A stretch of 31,202 bases of DNA from CAYLHS01 sp964594235. Lineage in GTDB: Bacteria; Actinomycetota; Acidimicrobiia; Spongiisociales; UBA4744. The notes under the pieces are model-generated. The model was not told where the DNA came from. It worked only from the letters and a program-made list of their open reading frames with translations, and made no database searches. Within the stretch, counting starts at the first letter, position 1; each line of letters opens with the position of its first letter. Positions 22,941-30,793 of this stretch are shown here, piece after piece. The stretch lies in contig CAZQMF010000015.1 of NCBI GenBank assembly GCA_964594235.1, forward strand, positions 1-31,202, written 5' to 3'. The position numbers and the translations under genes are program-made.

Positions 22941-23294
22941 TCAGCGCTCGGACTGTGATATGCGTCCGAGGATCCCATTGACGAACGCTCCGCTCCGGTC
23001 GGTCGAGTACTTCTTGGCGAGTCTCACCGCCTCAGCCACAACAACCGCGGTCGGCGTGTCAGGCTCGAATCGAAGCTCGTACAGGGCGAGTCTGAGAACT
23101 GCGCGGTCGACCGGCGCCATCCGAGCCACCCGCCACCGCCTCGATACCTCATCGAGGGTTTGGTCGAGGTCTGCCATGTGCTGGACGACCCCGGAGGCGA
23201 GCCGATCTGCTCGCCCCGAGAGAGGACCGATCTCGCCATCGCGAAGATCGAACTCGTAGAGCGCCTGGAGCGCCCTTTCCCGTGCGTCGATCAT
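22941..23294 (-). CDS. nusB: transcription antitermination factor NusB
   Basis: All-helical 117-aa protein that joins NusE/S10 on boxA RNA for rRNA antitermination. It starts MIDARERALQALYEFD and ends with the conserved VAEAVRLAKKYSTDRSGAFVNGILGRI. ATG 23294 shares a base with the efp stop (TGATG); a GTG at 23297 is directly upstream. The 104-base gap to pyrR holds the PyrR leader and a weak TACAGT -10 candidate at 22934-22929. Confidence 0.95.
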   Translation of the reverse strand: MIDARERALQALYEFDLRDGEIGPLSGRADRLASGVVQHMADLDQTLDEVSRRWRVARMAPVDRAVLRLALYELRFEPDTPTAVVVAEAVRLAKKYSTDRSGAFVNGILGRISQSER

Positions 23295-23851
23295 CACAGA
23301 CGGGTGATGTACTCGCCGCTTCGGGTGTCGACCTTGATGTGGTCTCCAGCCTCGACGAACAACGGGACTTGAACGACGAGACCAGTCGATACGGTGACCG
23401 GCTTCGTGGCTCCCGATACGCGATCTCCCTTGACACCGGGCTCCGCTTGCACCACCTCCATCTCCACTGACGCCGGCAATTCGACCGCGATGGGCACGTC
23501 CTGGTACATGGGAAGGATCGCGACCAATCCGTCGACGAGGAACGGCCCCGCGTCGCTCACCTGATCGGCGCTGAGGGCGAACTGTGCGTAGGTCTCGAGG
23601 TCCATGAAGTGATAGCCGAGATCATCGCGGTACAGAAACTGATGCTCCCGGCGGTCTATCACGGCCTGCTGCACGTTCTCACCCGCACGGAACGTGCGGT
23701 CGATGACGGCACCCGTGTCCAGGTTCTTGAGTTTCATGCGCACGAATGCCTTGCCCTTGCCCGGCTTCACATGCTGGTACTCGATCACACTGAACAGCCC
23801 CTCCGGGAGATCCAAAGCCATGCCGGGACGTGCGTCATTGGTCGAAATCAT
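23294..23851 (-). CDS. efp: elongation factor P
   Basis: Rescues ribosomes stalled at proline stretches. It is 185 aa with the KOW-like domain I and two OB domains. The loop PGKGKAF places Lys32 at the tip, as in lysine-type EF-P; no modification enzyme is encoded nearby. It ends VSTGLVVQVPLFVEAGDHIKVDTRSGEYITRL. ATG 23851 has a strong AAGGAGG with 4-base spacing that overlaps the aroB stop. Confidence 0.97.
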   Translation of the reverse strand: MISTNDARPGMALDLPEGLFSVIEYQHVKPGKGKAFVRMKLKNLDTGAVIDRTFRAGENVQQAVIDRREHQFLYRDDLGYHFMDLETYAQFALSADQVSDAGPFLVDGLVAILPMYQDVPIAVELPASVEMEVVQAEPGVKGDRVSGATKPVTVSTGLVVQVPLFVEAGDHIKVDTRSGEYITRL

Positions 23852-23861
23852 GGAACCTCCT

Positions 23862-24845
23862 TCACGCGAGTGTATCCGACAGCACCGAACGGACAGCCGG
23901 TTCGCCAACGGTGAGCACCCGAGGGGCGCCGATGCGTTCGAGAAGTACCATGTTGATCGAACCTCGTCGACGTTTCTTGTCGCTGCGCAGCAGGCGCATG
24001 AGCGGCTCAATCTCGCCCCTCCAGGTCGTAGGCAGTCCCAGATCGGCGAGCAACACCCGCTGTCGAGCGGCGTCGGAAAACCCGAGGAGCCGTTCCGACA
24101 GCTCTGCTGCGATCGTCATGCCGATCGAGACGGCGTCACCGTGGGCGATCCCCGCGACGCGCTCGATCGCATGCCCGATCGTGTGCCCATAGTTGAGGAT
24201 GGCTCGCATACCCTGCTCACGTGGGTCCCTCGTCACTACGCGGACCTTCACCGCGATCGCGTCACGAACGATGCGATCAAGTGCAGCGTCAGTGCCGTAC
24301 TCCTCCAGGACCTCAACCAGGTGCAGGTCGCCGATCAACCCCGCCTTCGCAATCTCCGCCATACCTTCCCTCCGCAAGGATGTGGGAAGCTGTTCGAGGA
24401 TCTCGAAGTCGACGAAAACGGCATCCGGTTCCCAGAACGTCCCGACGAGGTTCTTGGCGTCGAGATTGACTCCTGTCTTTCCTCCAATTGCTGCATCCAC
24501 CGCTCCGAGGAGGGTCGTGGGCACGCTGACAAGACGGATCCCTCGCAGATACGTGGACGCGACGAATCCCGCGAGGTCGGTGACCGTTCCCCCACCGACG
24601 GCCACGATGGACCCCGAGCGGTCGATGTCCTGGGAGTCGAGCCAGCGGTATGCACGCTCCGCCACCTCCAGCGTCTTGGCGGCCTCTCGATCGGGGAGCA
24701 CAAACAACGGCGCACCATTCCGTTCAGCGATGGCATGTGCGATCTGTTCTGCCCCTGGTTGCGTGAAGATGGCCGACTGGTCGTGTCCCGGCATCTCTGA
24801 GAGGATCCCTCTCCCCAACCGGATCTCGGTGCTTCCGCACGCCAT
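23862..24845 (-). CDS. aroB: 3-dehydroquinate synthase
   Basis: Second step of the shikimate pathway, NAD- and metal-dependent. It is 327 aa, somewhat shorter than the usual 350-360 at the N-terminus. It shows AVGGGTVTDLAGFVASTYLRGI, PTTLLGAVDAAIGGKTGVNL and metal-binding NYGHTIGHAIE. ATG 24845 overlaps the aroK stop (TGATG); a GTG at 24854 (VEVMACGSTEIRLGRG) would restore more of the first strand and is a fair alternative. Followed 10 bases later by efp; the aroQ/aroD gene often found here is missing. Confidence 0.94.
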   Translation of the reverse strand: MACGSTEIRLGRGILSEMPGHDQSAIFTQPGAEQIAHAIAERNGAPLFVLPDREAAKTLEVAERAYRWLDSQDIDRSGSIVAVGGGTVTDLAGFVASTYLRGIRLVSVPTTLLGAVDAAIGGKTGVNLDAKNLVGTFWEPDAVFVDFEILEQLPTSLRREGMAEIAKAGLIGDLHLVEVLEEYGTDAALDRIVRDAIAVKVRVVTRDPREQGMRAILNYGHTIGHAIERVAGIAHGDAVSIGMTIAAELSERLLGFSDAARQRVLLADLGLPTTWRGEIEPLMRLLRSDKKRRRGSINMVLLERIGAPRVLTVGEPAVRSVLSDTLA

Positions 24846-25330
24846 CACTTCCACGACGCAACCACCCTGGCGACGACTTCTTCGACTGGAAGCTCGTCGG
24901 TGTCGATGACGACATCCGCTGAAGCCCGGTACAGGTCGCTGCGTTCTTCGTCGAGATCCTCGACACGGCGGGTGGCGAGCGGCGGTCTGTACGGCCCGCC
25001 GGAGAGTCGTTGACGCACCGTTGCGGGGTTCGCTCTGAGCCAGACGACCTTGCCGGAGGCACGCATCGTCTCCACAGACTTCGGCGACAGCACGACACCG
25101 CCACCGGTAGACACGATCGTCTGCGGCTCGTCCCGAGCAAGCTCGTGAACCAGGTCGGCTTCTCGCTGTCGAAAGACCACCTCTCCGTCCTTCTCCCACT
25201 GTCGGGAAACAGGCCCCCAGCGAGCTTCGAGGATGCGATCCATGTCCACGAACGGGCACCCGATCAGCTGCGCCGCAGCTTCACCCACAGTGGACTTGCC
25301 GGATGCCATCATGCCGACGAGCCAGAGCAT
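24845..25330 (-). CDS. aroK: shikimate kinase
   Basis: Phosphorylates shikimate at the 3-position. It is 161 aa. The P-loop is GMMASGKST (residues 6-14), followed by the DMDRILE shikimate/Mg site, VSTGGGVVL and the LID arginine region with YRPPL. ATG 25330 overlaps the aroC stop (TGATG) and the stop overlaps aroB, so aroCKB form one coupled unit. Confidence 0.96.
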   Translation of the reverse strand: MLWLVGMMASGKSTVGEAAAQLIGCPFVDMDRILEARWGPVSRQWEKDGEVVFRQREADLVHELARDEPQTIVSTGGGVVLSPKSVETMRASGKVVWLRANPATVRQRLSGGPYRPPLATRRVEDLDEERSDLYRASADVVIDTDELPVEEVVARVVASWK

Positions 25331-26469
25331 CAGAAACGCTCGAGGCGCTCACGATACGACTGAGCGGCGCGCTGGTAGTCGCCTATCGTCGCGCCACCGA
25401 ACTGCTCGATCGTTTGCTGGGCGAGCACGAACGCCACCATCTGCTCCCCCACTACGGCCGCAGGAGGCACGGCGCAAACGTCCGAGCGTTCCCTGAGCGC
25501 GTCGGCGGGTTCCCCAGTCGCCACGTCGACGGACCGCAGGGGTCGCATCAATGTCGACAGCGGCTTCATCGCCGCTCGAACACGAATCGGCTCTCCGTTG
25601 CTGACTCCGCCTTCGATTCCCCCGGCCCGGTTCGAAACTCGGCTGTAGCCGGCCTCGATCTCATCGTGTGCTGCCGATCCCCGCCCCTGCGCCTGTACGA
25701 GAGCATCACCGATCTCGACTCCCTTGACACCTGGAATCGACATCACAGCTTGCGCGAGAAGCCCGTCGAGGCGGCGATCCCACTGCGCGTAGGTTCCGAT
25801 TCCCGGCGGGACCCCGTGGGCGACGACTTCGAACACCCCACCCAGCGTATCTCTGTCCGAATGGGCGGCATCGATCAAATCGATCATACGCTGCTCCGTA
25901 GCGTCATCGAGCACGCGAACGGGCGAGTCGTCCAGTCGGTCGATGTCGTCGACCTCGGGGACGACCTCCGGAGCTGATGCGTCTCCTATGGCCACGACAT
26001 GGCTGAGTATCTCGATGCCGATCGCACGCAGCAGGCTCCTGGCCGCGTACCCCGCGACGGTCCTCGCTGCGGTCTCTCGCGCGGAGGCCCGTTCGAGGAC
26101 GTCTCTCACGTCGTGCGTGTCGTACTTCATCATCCCTGCGAGGTCGGCATGTCCCGGCCTCGGCGTCGTAGTCGGTTCGGCACGTTCGCGAAGCTCGGGC
26201 GAAAGCACCGGCTCCCACCGCTTCCATTCGGTGTTCCCTACCAGTACCGCGACCGGCGCACCGGTCGTCTGCCCATATCGCACGCCGGCCACAATGGTGA
26301 TCTCGTCGTGCTCGATGCGCATTCGGGCGCCGCGCCCGTGTCCGCGCCTTCGACGGGCGAGTTCGACCTTCAGATCATCGAGCACGATCGAGACGCCGGC
26401 AGGGAGCCCGTCGACGATGGTGACGAGACCCCTCCCATGTGACTCCCCTGCAGTGAGAAAACGCAGCAT
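25330..26469 (-). CDS. aroC: chorismate synthase
   Basis: Converts EPSP to chorismate using reduced FMN, 379 aa. Signatures are LTAGESHGRGL at the N-terminus, RRGHGRGARMRIE, RPGHADLAGMMKY, RASARETAARTVAGYAARSLL and GIEGGVSNGEPIRVRAAMKPLST. ATG 26469 matches the family start; GGAG is 11 bases away, so initiation may be modest. A 40-base gap separates it from the pilus genes; no clear promoter or terminator was found in it. Confidence 0.97.
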   Translation of the reverse strand: MLRFLTAGESHGRGLVTIVDGLPAGVSIVLDDLKVELARRRRGHGRGARMRIEHDEITIVAGVRYGQTTGAPVAVLVGNTEWKRWEPVLSPELRERAEPTTTPRPGHADLAGMMKYDTHDVRDVLERASARETAARTVAGYAARSLLRAIGIEILSHVVAIGDASAPEVVPEVDDIDRLDDSPVRVLDDATEQRMIDLIDAAHSDRDTLGGVFEVVAHGVPPGIGTYAQWDRRLDGLLAQAVMSIPGVKGVEIGDALVQAQGRGSAAHDEIEAGYSRVSNRAGGIEGGVSNGEPIRVRAAMKPLSTLMRPLRSVDVATGEPADALRERSDVCAVPPAAVVGEQMVAFVLAQQTIEQFGGATIGDYQRAAQSYRERLERF

Positions 26470-26509
26470 GTGGCAGCAGTCTCCAGCCAATCCCGCTACA
26501 CCGCAAGTC

Positions 26510-27004
26510 CTACTTCAGGATCTCCTGACCCACGGACAACTCGAATGCGTTGTCTCCGTAGAGGAACACTCCACTGTCGGTGTCAAGTGAGACAACCATG
26601 AAGCTCTCTGCAAACGAATCACCTACCCCGACGTCGTAGGTCGTGGAATCGACGATGACCGTTGCCCTCAGTACACCACCCACGTCCGTGATCGCCACCA
26701 GCTGCACGCGCGTTCCCGACGGCTCATAGGTGGAGCCACCCCCGCCGTCTCCCGTCGCCGACGACTCGGTGATCAGCGGCCTGAAGGGATCTCGCGGTTG
26801 CGCAGTCTGGAAGGAACCTGTGGCAGGCGCGGGGCCGGATACCCCTGCAGCCGCCGGAGATGCAGCAACCGGTGCGAGTGGCCCGTCGAGGGCGGATCCG
26901 GTCGCCCCGAGGAACGAAGGCGCCACCAACCACCACCCGCCGGCGACAGCCACACCTATCAACAGGATCGCTATCACTGCTGCGCGGCCTGAGCGGTTCA
27001 TCAT
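26510..27004 (-). CDS. PilP/GspC-like pilus assembly protein
   Basis: 164 aa: one N-terminal membrane helix (about 8-28), an Ala/Pro/Gly-rich linker, the motif RDPFRPL (71-77) and a small beta domain with VQLVAITDVGGVLRATVIVD...YDVGVGDSFAESFMVVSLD...VFLYGDNAFELSVGQEI. The DPFxPL motif and the repeated strand pattern ending in GDxxFxLxxG resemble PilP and GspC, inner-membrane proteins that contact a secretin. The position directly after pilO is the pilP position. ATG 27004 overlaps the pilO stop; ATG 27001 is better spaced from GGAGG. Homology is judged by eye. Confidence 0.65.
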   Translation of the reverse strand: MMNRSGRAAVIAILLIGVAVAGGWWLVAPSFLGATGSALDGPLAPVAASPAAAGVSGPAPATGSFQTAQPRDPFRPLITESSATGDGGGGSTYEPSGTRVQLVAITDVGGVLRATVIVDSTTYDVGVGDSFAESFMVVSLDTDSGVFLYGDNAFELSVGQEILK

Positions 27005-27678
27005 CAGCCTCCTCCGCTCGTGGTGGTCGTCGTCTCTGGCACGGCTGTCGTGGTGGTGGTCTCGGGCACCGTTGTTGTCGTGGTCTCGGGCACCGTTGTC
27101 GTGGTGGTGGTCGTGGCCATCTCGGCGGCAATCGCGAGGTCGCTCGTGGTGAAGGCCTCGGCCGTGAGGGTCACCTCCAGCACCGTGGCGTTGGTCTCAG
27201 GATCTTGATCAGGAGAAACGTCCACCCCGTCGATGCGGACGACCCGCTCCATGTCCGCGATACCGTACAGATACCCGAGGACTTCGAAGAACTGCCCCCT
27301 GATTCGCAGCGAGATGGGAATCTGGTAGTAGTCCGTATCGGGCACAGGCGCCGGCACTCCGGATGTGAGGCCCTGCCAGTCGACGCTCGTCTGCTTTGCG
27401 AGGTCCGTGAGGTCGTCGATGAGGGCTGCCATCTGGGGCGTCGCCGGTATCTGGGCCTCCAGGGCACCGATCGCCGAGATGTACGTCAACTCTGCGTCCT
27501 GGATCTTCTGGAGACGGGCGAGCTTCGTCCGCAACGTGAGCTCCTGGTCTTTGGCCGTCTGCAGCGCGTCCTGTGCGTCTGTGATACGCCCGTTGATCGG
27601 CTGCATCACCAGCATGTACCACATAGCCGTCACCAACAGGACTCCGAGCACTCCGAGAGCGACACCCGTGCGTCTCAT
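27004..27678 (-). CDS. pilO: type IV pilus inner-membrane platform protein PilO, Thr-rich tail
   Basis: 224 aa: a short cytoplasmic tip, membrane helix at about 6-25, a coiled-coil (about 30-62) and a ferredoxin-like domain with YYQIPISLRIRGQFFEVLGYLYGIADMERVVRIDGVDV, typical of PilO. The last 37 residues (188-224) are low complexity, with three VPETTTTT-type units after a Thr run. ATG 27678 overlaps the pilN stop (ATGA). PilO pairs with PilN in the assembly platform. The tail, on the outer face of the membrane, could be a flexible or glycosylated segment (inference). Confidence 0.88.
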   Translation of the reverse strand: MRRTGVALGVLGVLLVTAMWYMLVMQPINGRITDAQDALQTAKDQELTLRTKLARLQKIQDAELTYISAIGALEAQIPATPQMAALIDDLTDLAKQTSVDWQGLTSGVPAPVPDTDYYQIPISLRIRGQFFEVLGYLYGIADMERVVRIDGVDVSPDQDPETNATVLEVTLTAEAFTTSDLAIAAEMATTTTTTTVPETTTTTVPETTTTTAVPETTTTTSGGG

Positions 27679-28295
27679 TCCGGCACCGTCGGAATTCGGT
27701 TCTCGACGCGCGACGAGATGCTCGCAGTCGTCAACGAGGCGCTGGATTGGAAGTCGATGACTGGATTGTCACCGATCGTCGACGCCTGCGCTGATGTCAC
27801 CCATCCTCGCGCTACCGCAGGCCACACGTCACTGTCGATGACCCGAAGCCACGCAGACGCGTCCGGATAGTCGAACGCCGTGGCGCCAACCTGAACTTGG
27901 CCCACGACGTCCGGATCGTTCTCGTCTACCGCCACGCTGCCGGAGAACGACGTCAGCCACACCCTGTCAGGGATCACCCTTGCCAGGTCGTTGAACAGCT
28001 TCGCCCAAGGGACGTCACTCGCAAGGACGGACTCGACCCGGCTGATACCATCCTCGTACTGCGTCCGCAGATCCTGGGCACTGGCGAGCGCCGTGATCTT
28101 CTGCTGGGTCTCCTGGTTGACCTGCTCCTGACTCGCGAGGTCGTCTTTGGCGACCTGAACTTTCCCGTTCTGCCAGTAGGTGACAACGGCAAGGAGAGCC
28201 AGAAACGCTACACCAAGTGCGATCAAACCGATCACTCGCCTGCGCGCTTCTTTCTTCTGCTCGAGTTCCGGAGGGAGGAGGTTGATTGGGCGCAT
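27675..28295 (-). CDS. pilN: type IV pilus assembly protein PilN
   Basis: 206 aa. It begins MRPINLLPPELEQ, the conserved cytoplasmic INLLP motif that docks into PilM, then a membrane helix (about 20-42), a coiled-coil and a periplasmic-type domain with PWAKLFNDLARVIPDRVWLTSFSG. ATG 28295 overlaps the pilM stop (TGATG); a GTG at 28298 is the other option. Cotranscribed with pilM and pilO. Confidence 0.93.
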   Translation of the reverse strand: MRPINLLPPELEQKKEARRRVIGLIALGVAFLALLAVVTYWQNGKVQVAKDDLASQEQVNQETQQKITALASAQDLRTQYEDGISRVESVLASDVPWAKLFNDLARVIPDRVWLTSFSGSVAVDENDPDVVGQVQVGATAFDYPDASAWLRVIDSDVWPAVARGWVTSAQASTIGDNPVIDFQSSASLTTASISSRVENRIPTVPE

Positions 28296-29356
28296 CACGT
28301 CTCACCCCAGAGTGCAAGACCGACAGCGACGGGAAGCACCGGCTGAACCTGTGCGAACTCCGATTCCGACATGCCGAGCTTCCCAATCCGTATGGATCCT
28401 TGGTCCACCCGTACCGGTTCCACGGCCAGACCGAGCGAAACACCCAACCGGTTGGCGAGATGCGGGAGTCGCGCGCCGTTCCCGGAGATGAGGATGCTCG
28501 ACACCCGATCGCCCCCGGACTCCGACCGGTAGTACTCGATCGACCCGCGCACCTCTTCGATGAGTGTGTCGGCTTCGACCGTGAGAGCCTTCCTGCCCTC
28601 GTCGGACTCCTCGAACGGATCCCCGTCGGGCAGAACACCGAGACGTCGTTTCTGACGCTCGGCGCTCTGGAAGTCGACGGAGAGGGCATCGGCCAGCGCT
28701 CTCGTGAACGTCTCACCGCCGATCGGAACGGTCCGGAGGAAGCGGACGGACGCGGCCTTGACGATCGTGAGCTGTGTGACACCTGCCCCAATGGTCACGA
28801 TTGCACGCGCTCCCTCGCTCAGATCGATACCGATTCCGACAACCGCACGAACCAGCGCAAGCGCCTGGAGGTCTATCGCCATCGGCTTGACACCCACACC
28901 CGACAGCACCTCGAGCACCGTTGCGGCCATATCGCGCTGCGCGGCAACCACCAGCACCGAAAGCATGGCCTCGCCGTCCGGCGTCGTGAACTCCTCGAGT
29001 GGAACGAAATCGAGAATCGCCTCATCGATCGGAATCGGTATGTACTCCGCGGCGCGGTACGCGAGCGACTCTCGGAACTCCTCTTCGGACATGTATGGGA
29101 TGTCGATGCGCCGAACGATGACCCGCTGGTTGGCGATGCCTACGATCACGCGTTTCCGTGGAAGCTTCGCTGTCTTCCAGAGCTGCGTGAGTGCGTCTCG
29201 GACGGTGTCGGGTTCGACGATCTCACCGGCACTCACGGCTCCTACAGGGAGCGACACCTGCCCATACCGCTTCAGTACGGGGAGTCCCTTACCCCCTTGC
29301 ACCACCGCAGCACGAACCGCACTTGTGCCAATATCCAGACCGACGTTGGTCGCCAC
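28295..29356 (-). CDS. pilM: type IV pilus assembly protein PilM (actin-like ATPase)
   Basis: 353 aa, actin/FtsA fold, cytoplasmic ring component that binds the PilN tail. Nucleotide-site segments are VGLDIGTSAVRAAVV at the start, IVTIGAGVTQLTIV in the middle and SILISGNGARLPHLANRLG near the end; YIPIPIDEAILDFVPL is a conserved PilM surface. GTG 29356 has GGAG with 5-base spacing and is chosen; GTG 29362 is also possible. The 127-base gap to pilD contains no gene, only an inverted repeat and a possible promoter. Confidence 0.94.
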   Translation of the reverse strand: MATNVGLDIGTSAVRAAVVQGGKGLPVLKRYGQVSLPVGAVSAGEIVEPDTVRDALTQLWKTAKLPRKRVIVGIANQRVIVRRIDIPYMSEEEFRESLAYRAAEYIPIPIDEAILDFVPLEEFTTPDGEAMLSVLVVAAQRDMAATVLEVLSGVGVKPMAIDLQALALVRAVVGIGIDLSEGARAIVTIGAGVTQLTIVKAASVRFLRTVPIGGETFTRALADALSVDFQSAERQKRRLGVLPDGDPFEESDEGRKALTVEADTLIEEVRGSIEYYRSESGGDRVSSILISGNGARLPHLANRLGVSLGLAVEPVRVDQGSIRIGKLGMSESEFAQVQPVLPVAVGLALWGET

Positions 29357-29433
29357 TCTCACTCCGCCCCGGCCGGGCAGCGTCCCGACCTTGTACGGCC
29401 ACCGGGCCGCACACCGAAATTACATCAGTGTCA

Positions 29434-29496
29434 TTTGGGAGCCTACCAATCGGCCGTGTCCTCGGCAAGCATGCGGACCAGCATCAGCCTCCCAAA
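29434..29496 (-). repeat. 8-bp inverted repeat around the pilD stop
   Basis: TTTGGGAG (29434-29441) and CTCCCAAA (29489-29496) flank 47 bases. The pilD stop lies in one arm's edge. The interior also holds a 12-base copy of the end of the upstream pilin-like gene. It could be a loose 3'-end structure; no U-tract follows. Confidence 0.35.
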
Positions 29497-30260
29497 TACC
29501 AGGAGAGCAGGCGTCCGGCGAACGGAATCGCGATCCATGCACCGGCGACCAGCGCCGGACCGAACGCAATGGGGTCCTTCCTCCCCCGCACCTTGGTCAC
29601 GAGCAACCCCGACGCGACCACGCCCCCCACGACGAACGCGGCGAAGACCCCAACCACCAATGTGCCCCATGAGACGTAGGCGAGGAACAGTCCCAGGAAG
29701 AAAGCAAGCTTCACGTCTCCCATACCGAAACCTCCACGTGCGGCAAGTGCGATGAGAAACAACAGTGCGAAGTACGCCAATCCTCCCTCGAGCGCTCGAA
29801 CCAGCAGCGTCCCGGGCTCGCCATCCAACAGCGCCCCGCCAGCGAGAAGCACGGCGCCGATGACGGTTGATGGGTACAGAATCCGATTGGGGATGCGCTG
29901 GTGATCGAGATCCGTGAGGGTCAGAGCAATCGTGACGCCGACGAACCACAGGTATGGGATGAGTATCCATCGAGGCCCGATGAACCAGGCGGTCCCCGCG
30001 AAGGCCAGCGCGGTGAAGGCTTCCACAATCGGGTACCGCGGGGAGATCTCCGCCGCGCAGTCCCTGCATCGACCCCGGAGCAGCATCCACGACAGCACAG
30101 GGATGTTGTCTCTAGGACGTATCGGTGCATCGCACGAAGGACATGCGGACGGGGGTGATACCACAGACTTCCCCAGTGGAACTCGGTACGCAACGACGTT
30201 CAAGAAGGACCCGATGACAAGTCCCAGCATTCCCGCCCCGGCAATCAGGAGGCCTACCAA
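29484..30260 (-). CDS. pilD: type IV prepilin peptidase / N-methyltransferase
   Basis: Membrane aspartyl protease that cleaves prepilins after Gly and methylates the new N-terminus. It is 258 aa with about eight membrane helices. The N-terminal part has GSFLNVVAYRVP and two CxxC pairs (C40/C43, C65/C68). Catalytic Asp residues lie in TDLDHQRIPNR (117/119) and GMGDVKL (D182). The start is TTG 30260, overlapping the pilin-like stop by 7 bases; an ATG 30 bases downstream would cut the first helix. Its substrates are the two pilins just upstream. Confidence 0.94.
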   Translation of the reverse strand: MVGLLIAGAGMLGLVIGSFLNVVAYRVPLGKSVVSPPSACPSCDAPIRPRDNIPVLSWMLLRGRCRDCAAEISPRYPIVEAFTALAFAGTAWFIGPRWILIPYLWFVGVTIALTLTDLDHQRIPNRILYPSTVIGAVLLAGGALLDGEPGTLLVRALEGGLAYFALLFLIALAARGGFGMGDVKLAFFLGLFLAYVSWGTLVVGVFAAFVVGGVVASGLLVTKVRGRKDPIAFGPALVAGAWIAIPFAGRLLSWYLGG

Positions 30261-30721
30261 TCGTGCCCCGTGCAGTCAGTCATCTCATCCACATCCGTCT
30301 CTGCGGCACCTGCGCACGTGTGGCGGCCGGAGAGTGCCCCGGATCGATCCCGACGAAGCCCGAACCAGCTTCCGGAATTCGATCTGGTATACAGCAAGAC
30401 GGCGTCATCGGTGGTGACCACGCTAGCGACGAGCACGTGCACCGCATCGTCATTCGTGGCATTCCAGTCCAAACTCGCTTCGAGACCTTCGAGCACCCCA
30501 TCATCGTCCGTGTAGCCTTCGTGGCCGGTCGCGTGAATCTCCTCCACCTTCAACGCTGTGACCAGCCGCTTCTGCGCAGCCGTGTCCTGCGCCCGCAGTC
30601 TCACCCCGAACAACGTCGGTACCGCGATCGCCATCAGGATCGCCAGGATGGTGATCACGACCAGCAACTCGACAAGCGAGAACCCTTGGTCCCTGCCCTT
30701 GGTGACACTACGGGTCGACAT
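30254..30721 (-). CDS. type IV pilin-like protein (second pilin)
   Basis: 155 aa. A class III signal is clear: 13-residue leader ending in Gly13, then FSLVELLVVITILAILMAIAVPTLFG with Glu at mature position 5. The mature domain is about 140 residues with two Cys in CAGAAETDVDEMTDC close to the C-terminus, likely a disulfide. ATG 30721 has AGGAG with 6-base spacing. It differs from the neighbouring pilA in the head domain, so it is probably a minor pilin; whether it is a minor or alternative major pilin is not decided by sequence. Confidence 0.9.
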   Translation of the reverse strand: MSTRSVTKGRDQGFSLVELLVVITILAILMAIAVPTLFGVRLRAQDTAAQKRLVTALKVEEIHATGHEGYTDDDGVLEGLEASLDWNATNDDAVHVLVASVVTTDDAVLLYTRSNSGSWFGLRRDRSGALSGRHTCAGAAETDVDEMTDCTGHDW

Positions 30722-30741
30722 CTCATACTCCTGGAAGATCA

Positions 30742-30770
30742 GGGAAGAGGCGGCATTGCCGCCTCTTCCC
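30742..30770 (-). terminator. strong hairpin between pilA and the second pilin
   Basis: A perfect 13-bp stem (GGGAAGAGGCGGC / GCCGCCTCTTCCC) with a 3-base loop, 24 bases after the pilA stop and 20 before the next gene. No U-run follows, so it may be a partial terminator or an RNase barrier that protects pilA mRNA and lowers downstream expression. Confidence 0.6.
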
Positions 30771-30793
30771 CTTCTTCGTAGAGGGCTGGTCTT

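Noticed and set aside
27010..27115. CRISPR-like or satellite array
   Set aside because: The repeated bases are codons of the PilO Thr-rich tail; there are no uniform repeats or spacers.
29363..29483. Promoter for pilM (TTGGTA and TGTAAT)
   Set aside because: Spacing is 19 bases and both boxes are weak; not enough to call.
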